Of a stretch of 64,000 nt of DNA, positions 36,171 through 46,016 are shown one piece after another (positions within the stretch are counted from its first letter, which is position 1; every line of letters starts with the position of its first letter). The stretch comes from Burkholderiales bacterium (GTDB lineage Bacteria > Pseudomonadota > Gammaproteobacteria > Burkholderiales > Burkholderiaceae_C). The position numbers were made by a program, and so were the translations under genes. The notes below the pieces were generated by a model. That model was not told the DNA's origin and searched no databases. It saw only the letters and a program-made list of their open reading frames with translations. Location: positions 1 to 64,000 of the forward strand of contig JAPLPQ010000091.1 of assembly GCA_026400105.1 (NCBI GenBank), read 5' to 3'.

Positions 36171-38591
36171 TCAACGCAGGCGTGCGCCGACTTGCTGCTG
36201 CAGCGCTGCCAGCGCGGCCTGCACCACGCCGTCGATCTGCTCGTCGGTCAGCGTCGCTTCCGAGCTTTCGAGCGTCAGGCGCACGGCCAGGCTCTTCTCG
36301 TCGGCGGCCAGGCCGGGCGCCTCGACGCCCTTCTTGGCGCGGTAGACGTCGAACAGCACGGCCGACTTGAGCAGGCCCTCGACGTCCGAGCCACGCAGGG
36401 CCGCCATCAGCGCCGCATGGGTCACCGACTCGTTGACCACGACCGCCAGGTCGCGCTCGACCGGCTGGTGGCGCGGCACCGGCTGGGCCCGTGCCACCTC
36501 GCGCGCCAGCACGGCCGGCAGGTCGAGCTCGAACAGCACCGGCGCCTGCTGCCAGCCTTCGGCCTGACGCCAGCGCGGATGCAGTTCACCGACGAAGCCG
36601 ATCGCCACGCCGTCGAGCAGCACGCGGGCGCAGCGGCCCGGGTGCATGGCCGGATGCTCGGCCGCCTCGAAGGTAGGCAGGCGCGGCGCCAGCAGCGCCT
36701 CGACATCGCCCTTGACGTCGAAGAAATCGACCGCACGCGCCGGCAGGCCCCATTGCTGCTGCTCGGCGTCACCCCAGGCCAGCGCGGCGACACGCATCGG
36801 CTGGTCGAAACCGGCGACCGTGGTCTCGCTGTCGAGCACTGACGCATCCTTGCGGAACACACGGCCGAGCTCGAACACGCGCACGCGCGCGGCCTTGCGG
36901 TCGGTGTTGAACTTGAGCACGTTGAGCAGGCTGCCCAGCAGCGAACTGCGCATCACGCTCAGCTGGCTCGCGATCGGGTTCAGCAACTTGATCGGGTCGG
37001 CATTGCCGGCATAGTCGCGCTCCCAGCGCGCCTCGACGAAGCTGAAGTTGATCGTCTCCTGGTAGCCCTGCAGCGCGAGCTGGCGGCGCAAGGCAAAGGC
37101 GCCACGGCGGCTTTCGGGGCGGATCTGCGCGGTCACGGGCGCCTGCGGCGGCGTGTGCGGCAGGTTCTCGTAGCCGATCACGCGCGCGACTTCCTCGATC
37201 AGGTCTTCCTCGATCTGCAGGTCGAAGCGGAACGACGGCGGCGTGACAGTCACGGTGCCGTCGGCCTCGGTCACCGGCAGGCTCAGGCTGCGCAGCGCGT
37301 CGGCGCATTGCTGCTGCGTGAGTGCCATGCCGATCACCTTGTTGGCGCGCGCCACGCGCAGCGTGACGGGCTTCGGAGTCGGGACATTGACGACCTGGTC
37401 GACCACCGGGCCGACCTGGCCGCCGCAGATCTGCAGCACGAGTTCGCTGATGCGCTCGAGGTGCTCGACGATCTGCTGCGGATCGACGCCGCGCTCGAAG
37501 CGGTGGCCGGCGTCGGTGCTGAAGTTGAAGCGGCGCGAACGGCCGGCAATCGCCTTCGGCCACCAGAAGGCGGCCTCGACGAAGACATTGCGCGTCTCGT
37601 CGCCCACTGCGGTGGCGTCACCGCCCATGATGCCGGCCAGCGACTCGACCGCCTGCGCGTCGGCGATCACGCCGACCTGCTCGTCGAGCGTGACGGTGTT
37701 GCCGTTGAGCAGCTTGAGCTGTTCGCCCGCGCGGCCCCAGCGCACCTGCAGGCCTCCATGGATCTTGTCCAGATCGAAGATATGCGACGGACGGCCGAGC
37801 TCGAACATCACGTAGTTCGAGATATCGACCAGTGCGGACACGCTGCGCTGGCCGCAGCGCGCCAGACGCTCGACCATCCAGGCCGGGGTCTGCGCCTGCG
37901 GGTTGATGCCCTTGATGACGCGACCGGCAAAGCGACCGCACAGGTCAGCCGCCTGCACCTCGACCGGCAGGGTGTCGGCAATCTGCGGCGCCAGGGTCGG
38001 GAAGGCCGGGGCCTGCAGCGGCGCGCCGGTCAACGCGGCGAGCTCGCGCGCGATGCCGTAGACGCTCAGGCAGTGCGCCAGGTTCGGCGTCAGCTTGAGC
38101 GTGAACAGCTGGTCGTCGAGCTTCAGATAGTCGCGGATCGACTGGCCGATCGGCGCATCGTCGGGCAGCTCGAGCAGGCCGGCGTTCTCTTCCGACAATT
38201 TCAGCTCGCGCGCCGAGCACAGCATGCCGAAGCTCTCGACGCCGCGCAGCTTGCCCTTGCCGATCTTGAACGGCTTGCCGTCCTCGCCGGGCGGCAACTC
38301 AGCGCCGACCAGCGCGGCCGGAATCTTGATGCCGACGCGCGCGTTCGGCGCGCCGCAGACGATCTGCAGCGGCTCGGCCTGGCCGACATCGACCTGGCAG
38401 ACGCGCAGGCGGTCGGCATTCGGATGCTGTTCGGCGGCGACGATGGCGCCGATCACGATCTTCTGGAACGGCGGCGCGACGGGCACCAGCTCCTCGACCT
38501 CCAGGCCGGCCATGGTCAGCTTGTCGGCCAGCTCCTGGCTGGTCAGCGGCGGGTTGCAGAACTCACGCAGCCACGATTCGGGGAATTGCAT
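36171..38591 (-). CDS. pheT: phenylalanine--tRNA ligase beta subunit
   Basis: An 806-residue subunit of the alpha2-beta2 PheRS. It has the start [35 protein letters not shown], an EMAP/OB tRNA-binding region (residues about 40-150), B3/B4 editing domain, B5 domain, and a C-terminal ferredoxin-fold anticodon-binding domain ending near [17 protein letters not shown]. Length is normal. It starts 30 bp after pheS. Confidence 0.97.
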   Translation of the reverse strand: MQFPESWLREFCNPPLTSQELADKLTMAGLEVEELVPVAPPFQKIVIGAIVAAEQHPNADRLRVCQVDVGQAEPLQIVCGAPNARVGIKIPAALVGAELPPGEDGKPFKIGKGKLRGVESFGMLCSARELKLSEENAGLLELPDDAPIGQSIRDYLKLDDQLFTLKLTPNLAHCLSVYGIARELAALTGAPLQAPAFPTLAPQIADTLPVEVQAADLCGRFAGRVIKGINPQAQTPAWMVERLARCGQRSVSALVDISNYVMFELGRPSHIFDLDKIHGGLQVRWGRAGEQLKLLNGNTVTLDEQVGVIADAQAVESLAGIMGGDATAVGDETRNVFVEAAFWWPKAIAGRSRRFNFSTDAGHRFERGVDPQQIVEHLERISELVLQICGGQVGPVVDQVVNVPTPKPVTLRVARANKVIGMALTQQQCADALRSLSLPVTEADGTVTVTPPSFRFDLQIEEDLIEEVARVIGYENLPHTPPQAPVTAQIRPESRRGAFALRRQLALQGYQETINFSFVEARWERDYAGNADPIKLLNPIASQLSVMRSSLLGSLLNVLKFNTDRKAARVRVFELGRVFRKDASVLDSETTVAGFDQPMRVAALAWGDAEQQQWGLPARAVDFFDVKGDVEALLAPRLPTFEAAEHPAMHPGRCARVLLDGVAIGFVGELHPRWRQAEGWQQAPVLFELDLPAVLAREVARAQPVPRHQPVERDLAVVVNESVTHAALMAALRGSDVEGLLKSAVLFDVYRAKKGVEAPGLAADEKSLAVRLTLESSEATLTDEQIDGVVQAALAALQQQVGARLR

Positions 38592-38621
38592 AACTCTCTA
38601 CTCTCGGAAACGGGTTGCGGA

Positions 38622-39692
38622 TCAGCGGAACTGGCTCAGGAAGCGGATGTCGCCGTCGAAGAACAGGCGCAGGTCGTTGACGCCATAGCGCAGCATGGTC
38701 AGACGGTCCGGCCCCATGCCGAAGGCAAAGCCGATGTAGCGCTCGGGGTCGAGCCCCATGTTGCGCACCACGTTCGGGTGCACCTGGCCGCAGCCGCCGA
38801 CTTCGAGCCAGCGCCCGGCCAGCGGACCGCTGGCGAACGCGATGTCGATCTCGGCGCTCGGCTCGGTGAAGGGGAAGAAGCTGGGACGGAAACGCAGCAC
38901 CAGGTCATCCGACTCGAAGAAGGTGCGGCAGAAGTCGGTGAAGACGAACTTCAGGTCCTTGAAGCTGATGTTCTCGCCGATCCACAGGCCTTCGCACTGG
39001 TGGAACATCGGCGAATGGGTCGCGTCGCTGTCGACGCGGTAGGTGCGGCCCGGCACGATGACGCGGATCTCGGGCATCGCGCCGCCAAACGGCGCGTCGG
39101 CCGGCGCACCGGCCGCCTCGCGGTGGCGCTTGACATGCTGGACCGCATGGCGCACCTGCATCGGGCTGGTGTGGGTGCGCAGCAGGTTGGGCTCGCCTTC
39201 CTTGACGCCTTCGACGTAGAAGGTGTCGTGCATCGAACGCGCCGGGTGATCCTCGGGCGTGTTGAGCGCGGTGAAGTTGTACCAGTCGCACTCGATCTCG
39301 GGACCGTCGGCGACCTCGAAACCCATCGAACCGAAGATGGCCTCGATGCGCTCGAGCGTCAGGCTGACCGGGTGCAGGCCGCCATTGCCGCGCACGCGGC
39401 CCGGCAGCGTCACGTCGAGCGACTCGGCCTGCAACTGGCGCTGCAGCTCGGCTTCGGCCAGGGCGGCGCGGCGCTCGTTGAGGGCAGCCTCGATCGCCTG
39501 CTTGGCGACGTTGACGGCCGCGCCACGGGTCTTCTTCTCTTCCACGCTCAGGGCAGCCATGCCCTTCATGAGTTCGGTCACGCGACCGCTCTTGCCCAGG
39601 AACTGGGCCTTGGCGTTTTCCAGGTCGGCGGGGGTGGCGGCTTGCGCGAACAGTTCGCGCGCGGCGCTCACCAGGGCATCGAGGTCGTTCAT
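38622..39692 (-). CDS. pheS: phenylalanine--tRNA ligase alpha subunit
   Basis: 356 residues from the ATG at 39692 ([17 protein letters not shown]). A coiled-coil N-terminal arm is followed by class II catalytic motifs: [34 protein letters not shown] and [17 protein letters not shown] near the end. A terminator-like hairpin and a palindrome lie between rplT and this gene, which suggests attenuation or separate control of pheST. Confidence 0.97.
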   Translation of the reverse strand: MNDLDALVSAARELFAQAATPADLENAKAQFLGKSGRVTELMKGMAALSVEEKKTRGAAVNVAKQAIEAALNERRAALAEAELQRQLQAESLDVTLPGRVRGNGGLHPVSLTLERIEAIFGSMGFEVADGPEIECDWYNFTALNTPEDHPARSMHDTFYVEGVKEGEPNLLRTHTSPMQVRHAVQHVKRHREAAGAPADAPFGGAMPEIRVIVPGRTYRVDSDATHSPMFHQCEGLWIGENISFKDLKFVFTDFCRTFFESDDLVLRFRPSFFPFTEPSAEIDIAFASGPLAGRWLEVGGCGQVHPNVVRNMGLDPERYIGFAFGMGPDRLTMLRYGVNDLRLFFDGDIRFLSQFR

Positions 39693-39709
39693 CTCAACGG
39701 TCCAACAGC

Positions 39710-39726
39710 GGATGGCCAGGCCATCC
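39710..39726. promoter_or_regulatory. 17-bp palindrome just upstream of pheS
   Basis: GGATGGCC and GGCCATCC form perfect arms around a single central base. The palindrome ends 18 nt before the pheS ATG. In RNA it could form a hairpin close to the ribosome-binding region; in DNA it could be a protein site. No function can be assigned. Confidence 0.4.
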
Positions 39727-39731
39727 AAAAT

Positions 39732-39765
39732 GAAAAAGGGCCAGTGCCTTATCGGCGCTGGCCCT
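39732..39765 (-). terminator. terminator or attenuator between rplT and pheS
   Basis: On the minus strand AGGGCCAGCGCC pairs with GGCACTGGCCCT (12 bp with one G-T pair) around GATAA, followed by TTTTTCATTTT. It lies about 40 bp after the rplT stop and before pheS, so it would end or attenuate transcription from rplT into pheST. Confidence 0.8.
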
Positions 39766-39806
39766 CAAATGCTCGGGTTTCAGGTTGCGCTAAAACCCGG
39801 CGTCCA

Positions 39807-40166
39807 TCAGGCGGCCAGCTTGGCCTTGACCTGTTCGACGATAGCAGCAAAAGCTGCCGGGTCGTTCACGGCCAGATCGGCCAGCATCTTGCGGTCGACT
39901 TCGATCGAAGCCTTCTTCAGGCCGTTGGCGAACTGGCTGTAGGTCAGGCCCAGGGCACGCGCACCGGCGTTGATACGAGCGATCCACAGACGGCGGAACA
40001 CGCGCTTCTTGTTGCGGCGGTCACGGTAAGCGTACTGACCAGCCTTCATCACCGCCTGTTTGGCGATGCGATAGACGTTACCGCGGCGGCCGCGGAAACC
40101 TTTGGCTAAGGCCAGGACTTTTTTGTGACGGGCACGTGCGGTGACACCACGTTTGACGCGAGGCAT
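39807..40166 (-). CDS. rplT: 50S ribosomal protein L20
   Basis: 119 residues, starting [37 protein letters not shown], the conserved RNA-binding helix of L20, needed early in 50S assembly. In E. coli it also represses translation of rpmI-rplT. It follows rpmI by 25 bp, as usual. Confidence 0.98.
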   Translation of the reverse strand: MPRVKRGVTARARHKKVLALAKGFRGRRGNVYRIAKQAVMKAGQYAYRDRRNKKRVFRRLWIARINAGARALGLTYSQFANGLKKASIEVDRKMLADLAVNDPAAFAAIVEQVKAKLAA

Positions 40167-40191
40167 AGTTCTCTCCTAGTTCGTCGTTGAA

Positions 40192-40395
40192 TTACAGGCC
40201 CATGCCGGGCAGCATCTGTGCCATGTGACCCATATTGGTCTCATGGACATTCACTGCGCCGCGCAGATGGCGCTTGTTCTTGGTGGTCTTCTTGGTCAGG
40301 ATGTGACGCTTGAAGGCTTGACCGCGCTTGACGGTACCACCCGGACGAACGCGAAAACGTTTCTTCGCACTGCTCTTGGTCTTCATCTTGGGCAT
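40192..40395 (-). CDS. rpmI: 50S ribosomal protein L35
   Basis: 67 residues from the ATG at 40395: [26 protein letters not shown], the family signature, ending [22 protein letters not shown] ribosome-binding region precedes it. It follows a 176-nt intergenic region with two strong hairpins after infC. Confidence 0.97.
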   Translation of the reverse strand: MPKMKTKSSAKKRFRVRPGGTVKRGQAFKRHILTKKTTKNKRHLRGAVNVHETNMGHMAQMLPGMGL

Positions 40396-40474
40396 TGGAA
40401 TGCTCCTTATGGTTTGTGCTCGTGAGGCGCCGCGAACCTGATCGCAGTCTTGTTGGCCCCGAGCCACTTGGTAG

Positions 40475-40520
40475 TGCGCCACGGAATCAACCGTGGCACA
40501 TTGCGGTACCGAAGTACCGC
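40475..40520 (-). promoter_or_regulatory. two consecutive hairpins in the infC-rpmI intergenic region
   Basis: Read on the minus strand, GCGGTAC-TTCG-GTACCGC (7-bp stem with the very stable UUCG tetraloop) is followed after two bases by TGTGCCACGG-TTGATT-CCGTGGCGCA (10-bp stem with one G-U-type pair). They sit in a 176-nt spacer where the operon would otherwise be tight. Translational control of rpmI-rplT by L20 is known in E. coli; a similar role here is inferred. Confidence 0.5.
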
Positions 40521-40571
40521 GGGACCCCGTTCGGCGACCAACCGATCAGGACCCGAGAAACTAATGCTCGA

Positions 40572-41186
40572 TCAGCTCGCGGCCGGAGCCGGAACTGCAG
40601 CTTCTGCTGCCGGCTTGGCAGCGCCGCCGCCGGCCTTCTTGCGGCCCGGTGCGATCATCATGATCATCTGGCGGCCTTCGAGCTTGGGGAACTGCTCGAC
40701 GATGATGGTGTCGCCCAGTTCGTCACGGATGCGCTGCAACAGCGCCATGCCGATTTCCTGGTGCGTGATCTCGCGGCCGCGATAACGCAGCGTGATCTTG
40801 CACTTGTCGCCTTCTTCCAGGAAGCGGCGCACGTTGCGCATCTTGATCTGGTAGTCGCCTTCATCGGTACCGGGACGGAACTTGATTTCCTTGATCTCGA
40901 TGACCGTCTGCTTGGCCTTCGCTTCCGCAGCCTTCTTCTGTTCCGCGTACTTGAACTTGCCGTAGTCGATCAGACGACAGACCGGCGGGTTCGCCATGGC
41001 GGCAATTTCCACCAGGTCGACGTCCAGGTCACCCGCCATGCGCAGGGCTTCATGGATGCTGACGACACCGATGGCTTCGCCTTCAGGGCCCGTCAGGCGC
41101 ACTTCGGGCGCCATGATCTCACGGTTCAAGCGATGCGCGCGCTCTTCGCGTTGGCGACGGTCGCGGAAGTTGGGGTTGGTAGCGAT
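40572..41186 (-). CDS. infC: translation initiation factor IF-3 (rare ATC start)
   Basis: 204 residues when started at an ATC codon. The codon lies 6 nt after a GAGGT ribosome-binding site, and the downstream text [23 protein letters not shown] matches the family N-terminus. No ATG, GTG or TTG exists at that point. Non-AUG infC starts (AUU in E. coli) let IF-3 repress its own synthesis, because IF-3 rejects such codons. The two IF-3 domains are complete ([40 protein letters not shown]). A lysine/alanine-rich tail ends the protein. Confidence 0.93.
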   Translation of the reverse strand: MATNPNFRDRRQREERAHRLNREIMAPEVRLTGPEGEAIGVVSIHEALRMAGDLDVDLVEIAAMANPPVCRLIDYGKFKYAEQKKAAEAKAKQTVIEIKEIKFRPGTDEGDYQIKMRNVRRFLEEGDKCKITLRYRGREITHQEIGMALLQRIRDELGDTIIVEQFPKLEGRQMIMMIAPGRKKAGGGAAKPAAEAAVPAPAAS

Positions 41187-41213
41187 GGTAAGACCTCGAT
41201 TCGTAAAGCCGCA

Positions 41214-41233
41214 GCGCGGCACTTGTGCCGCGC
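41214..41233 (-). promoter_or_regulatory. 20-bp palindromic hairpin in the infC leader
   Basis: GCGCGGCAC and GTGCCGCGC form a perfect 9-bp stem around two bases, 28 bp upstream of the infC ATC codon and 48 bp after the thrS stop. Only three T follow, so it is a weak terminator at best. It may shape the infC leader or partly separate thrS from infC. Confidence 0.45.
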
Positions 41234-41281
41234 ATGCCGATACCCAGGCGCAATTATGGCGCCGGAGTCAAGGCGGCAAGT

Positions 41282-43189
41282 TTAAGCCTTGTTGGCGATC
41301 TCCGCAAGGATGCGCGCGGAAAAATCTTGCTGCGACAGCACGCCAAGGTCCTGGTTGCCGCGTGCACGCACCGCCACCGCGCCGGCTTCCTTCTCCTTGT
41401 CGCCGACGACCAGGATGTAGGGCAGCTTCTTCATCGCGTGCTCGCGCACCTTGTAGTTGACCTTTTCGTTGCGCAGATCCAACGCGACGCGCACGCCCTG
41501 GGCCTCGAGCTTGGCCGCCACCTCGCGGCAATAGTCGGCCTGGGCATCGGTGATGTTGAGCACCGCGACCTGGACCGGCGCCAGCCAGACCGGCAAGGCG
41601 CCGGCATGCTGCTCGATCAGGATGCCGATGAAGCGCTCGAGGCTGCCGACGATCGCGCGGTGCAGGATCACCGGGCGCTGGCGGCTGCCGTCCTCGGCCA
41701 CGTACTCGGCGTCGAGGCGCTCGGACAGGTTGAAGTCGACCTGGATCGTGCCGCACTGCCATTCGCGACCGATCGCGTCCTTCAGCGTGTACTCGATCTT
41801 GGGACCGTAGAAGGCGCCGTCGCCCTCCGAGATCACGAACTCGCAGCCCGAATGGCGCAGGCTGGCCATCAGCGCCTGCTCGGCCTTGTCCCACAGCTCG
41901 TCGGAGCCGATGCGCGCGGCCGGACGGGTCGAGACCTTGTACAGGATGTCGCTGAAGCCGAAGTCGGCGTAGACCTTCTTGAGCACCTGGGTGAAGGTGT
42001 CGCACTCGGCCAGGATCTGGTCTTCGGTGCAGAAGATATGGCCGTCATCCTGGGTGAAGCCGCGCACGCGCATGATGCCGTGCAGACCGCCCGAGGGCTC
42101 GTTGCGGTGGCACTGGCCAAACTCGCCGTAGCGCAGCGGCAGGTCGCGGTAGCTCTTGATGCCCTGCTTGTAGATCAGGATATGACCCGGGCAGTTCATC
42201 GGCTTGAGGGCGTAGTCGCGCTTTTCCGACTCGGTCACGAACATGTTGTCGCGGTACTTGTCCCAGTGGCCGGTCTTCTCCCACAGGCCCTGGTCGAGGA
42301 TCTGCGGACCCTTGACCTCCAGGTAGCCATGGTCGCGGTAGACCTTGCGCATGTACTGCTCGACCTGCTGCCAGACGGTCCAGCCCTTGGGGTGCCAGAA
42401 CACCAGGCCCGGTGCGTGGTCGTCGATGTGGAACAGGTCGAGCTCGCGGCCCAGCTTGCGGTGGTCGCGCTTCTCGGCTTCTTCCAGTCGGGTCAGGTAG
42501 CCCTGCAGGTCATCCTTGCTGGCCCAGGCGGTGCCGTAGATGCGCTGCAGCATCTCGTTGCGGTGGTCGCCGCGCCAGTAGGCACCAGCCACCTTCATGA
42601 GCTTGAAATGCTTGAGCTTGCCGGTGCTCGGCACATGGGGGCCGCGGCACAGGTCCTCGAAGGCGCCTTCGCGGTACAGGCTGACATCCTCGTTGCTCGG
42701 GATGCTGGCAATCAGCTCGGCCTTGTAATGCTCGCCCAGGCCCTTGAAGTAGTCGACCGCCTCGTCGCGCGGCAGCACGCGGCGCTGCACGGCCTCGTCC
42801 TTGTTGGCGAGCTCGGTCATCTTCTTCTCGATCGCCGCCAGGTCATCGGGCGTGAACGGGCGCTTGTACGAGAAGTCGTAATAGAAGCCGTTGTCGATCA
42901 CCGGGCCGATCGTGACCTGCGCCTCGGGGAACAGCTGCTTGACCGCGTAGGCCAGCAGGTGGGCGCTCGAGTGGCGGATCAGCTCGAGGCCATCGGCGTC
43001 CTTGGCGGTGACGATGGCCAGCGCGGCGTCCTGCTCGATGCAAAAACTGGTGTCGACCAGTTTGCCGTCGACCTTGCCGCCCAGCGCGGCCTTGGCCAGG
43101 CCGGAGCCGATCGAGGCCGCCACCTCGGCCACCGTGACCGGGCCGGGAAACTGGCGAAGTGAGCCGTCGGGAAGCGTGATGTTCAACAT
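41282..43189 (-). CDS. thrS: threonine--tRNA ligase
   Basis: 635 residues, the normal length. In order: TGS domain (1-62), editing domain with [16 protein letters not shown] and the [17 protein letters not shown] region, class II catalytic core ([40 protein letters not shown]), and anticodon-binding domain ([29 protein letters not shown]). First gene of the thrS-infC-rpmI-rplT-pheST-ihfA set. Confidence 0.98.
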   Translation of the reverse strand: MLNITLPDGSLRQFPGPVTVAEVAASIGSGLAKAALGGKVDGKLVDTSFCIEQDAALAIVTAKDADGLELIRHSSAHLLAYAVKQLFPEAQVTIGPVIDNGFYYDFSYKRPFTPDDLAAIEKKMTELANKDEAVQRRVLPRDEAVDYFKGLGEHYKAELIASIPSNEDVSLYREGAFEDLCRGPHVPSTGKLKHFKLMKVAGAYWRGDHRNEMLQRIYGTAWASKDDLQGYLTRLEEAEKRDHRKLGRELDLFHIDDHAPGLVFWHPKGWTVWQQVEQYMRKVYRDHGYLEVKGPQILDQGLWEKTGHWDKYRDNMFVTESEKRDYALKPMNCPGHILIYKQGIKSYRDLPLRYGEFGQCHRNEPSGGLHGIMRVRGFTQDDGHIFCTEDQILAECDTFTQVLKKVYADFGFSDILYKVSTRPAARIGSDELWDKAEQALMASLRHSGCEFVISEGDGAFYGPKIEYTLKDAIGREWQCGTIQVDFNLSERLDAEYVAEDGSRQRPVILHRAIVGSLERFIGILIEQHAGALPVWLAPVQVAVLNITDAQADYCREVAAKLEAQGVRVALDLRNEKVNYKVREHAMKKLPYILVVGDKEKEAGAVAVRARGNQDLGVLSQQDFSARILAEIANKA

Positions 43190-43207
43190 AAGGATGTCCA
43201 GAAACGG

Positions 43208-43227
43208 AAAACGCGGCCGGGGCCGCG
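43208..43227 (-). terminator. terminator between the VOC gene and thrS
   Basis: CGCGGCC and GGCCGCG pair in a 7-bp GC-only stem with a two-base centre and are followed on the minus strand by TTTTCC. It lies 76 bp after the VOC-protein stop and 19 bp before thrS starts. Confidence 0.7.
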
Positions 43228-43302
43228 CTGAGGAAAGCTCAATGCTAGTGCCCGATTTTTACACAAAACGGCTGCCGACCTGCCGGCGGCGCGGGCGCGG
43301 CC

Positions 43303-43686
43303 TCAGTCCTGGTACAGCTCCAGCGGCAGGCCGTCGGGGTCGGCAAAGAAGACAAAGCGGCGTCCGGTGTACTCGTCGACGCGGACTTCCTCGACCGCGA
43401 TACCGCGCGCCTCGAGCTCGGCCTTGCAGCGCGCGACATCATCGACCGCGAAGGCCAGATGACGCAGGCCGCAGGCTTCGGGGCGGGTCGGCCGGGCCGG
43501 CGGCTGCGGGAAGGAAAACAGCTCGATCTGGCTGCCATCGGGCAGCGCCAGATCGGTCTTGTACGACTGGCGCTCGGCGCGGTAATGCTCGGCGATCAGG
43601 CGCAGGCCCAGGATCTCGGTATAGAAATGCCGGGAGCGCTGGTAGTCCGAGCAGATGATGGCAATGTGGTGAATGCGGCGCAACAT
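43303..43686 (-). CDS. VOC family protein (YaeR/SMU1112c-like, glyoxalase fold)
   Basis: 127 residues from the ATG at 43686 (MLRRIHHIAIICSDYQRSRHFYTEILGL). Two beta-alpha-beta-beta-beta modules are visible, with metal-ligand candidates H in HHIAI, E in IELFSF, H in LRHLAFAVDD and E in PLELYQD. This matches the small YaeR-like branch of the vicinal-oxygen-chelate superfamily. The reaction is unknown. It stands alone between thrS and the binding-protein-like gene. Confidence 0.85.
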   Translation of the reverse strand: MLRRIHHIAIICSDYQRSRHFYTEILGLRLIAEHYRAERQSYKTDLALPDGSQIELFSFPQPPARPTRPEACGLRHLAFAVDDVARCKAELEARGIAVEEVRVDEYTGRRFVFFADPDGLPLELYQD

Positions 43687-43720
43687 AGGCCGGCCAGTAT
43701 CGAAGCCGGCCACAGCCGCG

Positions 43721-44455
43721 TCAAGCCGCTGGCGCGACCGTAACCCCGTCGATACCGTGGCGCTGCAAGGCCTGCGCCACGAAGCCGGACGCCTTCATGG
43801 CCTCGACGAAGGCCGCGACATGATCTGCCGCGTCCTGGCCCGCAGCCTTGGCGGTTCCCATCGCCTGCCGGATCACCATGAAGCGACCGGGCAGCAGGCG
43901 CAGCCCCGGCAGGCGCGCCGCATCCATCTCGAGCTGCTGCTTGACGCCGGCAGCGACTTCGAGCCCCTGCTCCAGGAAGGCCGGCACCACGTCGGGCGAC
44001 GAAGGCGCGCGCACGATCTCGGCCGCCTTGAGTTCGCGGCTCAGGAACAGGTCGTAGGCGCTGCCCTTGCCGACGGCGACGCGCAGGCCGGCGCGGTCAA
44101 CCTCCTCATTGGCCTGCAGCGGCGATTCGTCGCGCACCAGGTAGGCGCCCTCGATCAGCAGATAAGGCGCAGTGAAGGCGATCTCGGCGCCGCGCGCGGG
44201 ATCGACCGCGAAGAAGCCGACATCCGCCCTGCCCTCGTTCACGGCAGCAACCGAATCGGCGGCCTTCTCGACGACCAGGAATTCGGCTTCGACGCCCAGG
44301 CGGCGCGCCAGCTCCGACGCCAGGTCGACTGAGACGCCGACGGGCTGACCGGACTCGGCGTCACGCTTGGCGAGGATGGGATTGCCGAGGTTGATGACGG
44401 CGCGCAGGCGGCCGGTCGGCACCAGGGAGGGAACGGCTGGGTGGTGGGCTATCAT
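43721..44455 (-). CDS. substrate-binding-protein-like protein without signal peptide
   Basis: 244 residues from the ATG at 44455. The fold is that of solute-binding family 3 (amino-acid type): LRAVINLGNPILAKRD, VDLASELARRLGVEAEFLVVEKAADSVAAVNEGRADVGFFAVDPARGAEIAFTAPYLLIEGAYLV. No signal peptide or lipobox is visible at this start, nor in the upstream in-frame codons. The product may be cytoplasmic, or use an unconventional export. No ABC permease is adjacent. It is divergent from the alcohol dehydrogenase gene. Confidence 0.75.
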   Translation of the reverse strand: MIAHHPAVPSLVPTGRLRAVINLGNPILAKRDAESGQPVGVSVDLASELARRLGVEAEFLVVEKAADSVAAVNEGRADVGFFAVDPARGAEIAFTAPYLLIEGAYLVRDESPLQANEEVDRAGLRVAVGKGSAYDLFLSRELKAAEIVRAPSSPDVVPAFLEQGLEVAAGVKQQLEMDAARLPGLRLLPGRFMVIRQAMGTAKAAGQDAADHVAAFVEAMKASGFVAQALQRHGIDGVTVAPAA

Positions 44456-44580
44456 GATCCGGATCCAGATTGGAAAGACAAGATTCTTATCCTGAACGAT
44501 TTCAGGCCGCTGACGACACCCGGCCGATCCAGCGCTGAAATTGGTCTGGCAACAGCCCTCACCCGAAAGCACACCGCCCC

Positions 44581-45588
44581 ATGAAAGCCATTCACCTGCG
44601 TGCCCCTGCCGCACTCGACCAGCTGCAACTGTGCGACGACACCGATCCGGGCGCACCGGGCGCTGGAGAGATTCGCGTTCGCCTGCATGCCAGCTCGCTC
44701 AACTTCCACGACTACGCGGTGGTGATCGGTGCCATGCCGACGGCCGATGGCCGCATCCCGATGTCGGACGGCGCCGGCGTCGTGGAAGCGGTGGGTCAAG
44801 GGGTGGAGGAATTCAAGGTCGGCGACCCTGTCGTGTCCTGCTTCTTCCCGGGCTGGCTCGACGGCGGACCCAAGGTGGCAGACTTTTCCAGCGTGCCGGG
44901 CGATGGGGTCGACGGCTATGCCTGCGAAGCGGTCGTCAGGCCGGCGCATGGCTTCACCCGCGTCCCGGCGGGCTTCAGTCATGCCGAGGCCGCCACCTTG
45001 ACGACGGCTGGGCTGACTGCCTGGCGCGCGCTGGTGGTCAATGGCGGACTCAAGGCCGGCGACACGGTGCTGGTGATGGGCAGCGGCGGGGTGTCGGTGT
45101 TTGCGCTGCAGTTTGCCAAGCTGATGGGTGCCACCGTCATCGCGACCTCGTCCTCGGACGAGAAGCTCGAACGCCTGCAGGCGCTGGGGGCCGACCACGT
45201 TATCAACTACCGCACCCAGGCCGACTGGGGCGCCAAGGCGTTCGAACTTGCGGGCGGAAAAGGCGTGGACCATGTGGTCGAGATCGGTGGCCCGGCCACC
45301 CTGCCGCAGTCGATCGCCGCGCTCAAGGTGGGCGGCCATATCGCCTTGATCGGGGTCTTGACCGGATTCAGCGGCGAGGTGCCGACGGCAGCCTTGATGG
45401 CGAAGCAGGGTCGGCTGCAAGGCTTGATCGTGGGCAGCCGTCAGCAGCAGCTCGACATGGTGCGAGCCATTGAAGCCAACCAGATGCGGCCCGTGATCGA
45501 CCGCAGCTTTCCGCTGGAGCAGATTGCCGACGCCTTCCGGCATCAGGCCTCGGGCCAGCATTTCGGCAAGATCGTGCTCGAGTTCTGA
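44581..45588 (+). CDS. NAD(P)-dependent alcohol dehydrogenase (MDR superfamily)
   Basis: 335 residues. The medium-chain dehydrogenase layout has an N-terminal GroES-like domain (IRVRLHASSLNFHDYAVVIG, GAGVVEAVGQGVEEFKVGDPV) and a Rossmann domain with VMGSGGVSVFALQFAKLMGA near residue 165. The cysteines of the structural zinc loop and the usual catalytic-zinc cysteine are missing, which places it nearer the quinone oxidoreductase-like branch. Substrate unknown. The 125-bp divergent gap is shared with the binding-protein-like gene. Confidence 0.85.
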   Translation: MKAIHLRAPAALDQLQLCDDTDPGAPGAGEIRVRLHASSLNFHDYAVVIGAMPTADGRIPMSDGAGVVEAVGQGVEEFKVGDPVVSCFFPGWLDGGPKVADFSSVPGDGVDGYACEAVVRPAHGFTRVPAGFSHAEAATLTTAGLTAWRALVVNGGLKAGDTVLVMGSGGVSVFALQFAKLMGATVIATSSSDEKLERLQALGADHVINYRTQADWGAKAFELAGGKGVDHVVEIGGPATLPQSIAALKVGGHIALIGVLTGFSGEVPTAALMAKQGRLQGLIVGSRQQQLDMVRAIEANQMRPVIDRSFPLEQIADAFRHQASGQHFGKIVLEF

Positions 45589-45599
45589 CCCCGGCTCGG

Positions 45600-45929
45600 T
45601 CAGATTTCGTCGGCGTCGTTCATCGGATAGGGATCGGCCACGTAGGCCGGTCCCTTCATCACCAGCACGATGAAGGCGTATATCCCGACCGTGAGCAGCA
45701 CCGTCCAGTGCAGGATGATGAGGCTCAGCACATAGATATCGACCATACCCGGCATGCTCGAGCTCTCAATGCTGAACTCGAGCCAGATCGCGACCCGGGC
45801 CAGCAGGGATGGCAGCAGCAGCAAGAGCGTGCCAAGCCAGGCAATCCGGGGCAGGCTCCGCAGGGTGACCCGCTCGGCGCCGGCTGGGGTTTGCTGGAAA
45901 CCCGGGAGCTTGTTGAATAGTCCGGCCAT
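45600..45929 (-). CDS. small membrane protein of unknown function
   Basis: 109 residues with two clear membrane helices, about 30-48 (LGTLLLLLPSLLARVAIWL) and 66-88 (VLSLIILHWTVLLTVGIYAFIVL). A polar, acidic C-terminus ends in MKGPAYVADPYPMNDADEI. I do not recognise a functional family. Base composition is like the core genome, so it marks the edge of the accessory segment that begins just upstream. A 17-bp palindrome lies 71 bp upstream of its start. Confidence 0.7.
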   Translation of the reverse strand: MAGLFNKLPGFQQTPAGAERVTLRSLPRIAWLGTLLLLLPSLLARVAIWLEFSIESSSMPGMVDIYVLSLIILHWTVLLTVGIYAFIVLVMKGPAYVADPYPMNDADEI

Positions 45930-45999
45930 GGGTGTCGATCGAGGAGTTCAGGCGCTTGCCGGTGGCGGCGTGGGTCTTGATGCTACAAGCCCAGGCCTT

Positions 46000-46016
46000 G
46001 TTTGTCCAGGACAAAC
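46000..46016. promoter_or_regulatory. 17-bp perfect palindrome, operator-like
   Basis: GTTTGTCC and GGACAAAC flank a single A, with perfect 8-bp arms. It sits 71-87 bp upstream of the small membrane protein gene. It resembles a binding site for a dimeric repressor or activator, but I cannot name one. The rest of 45930-46141 shows no convincing gene: a 63-codon open frame there has no recognisable features. Confidence 0.45.
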
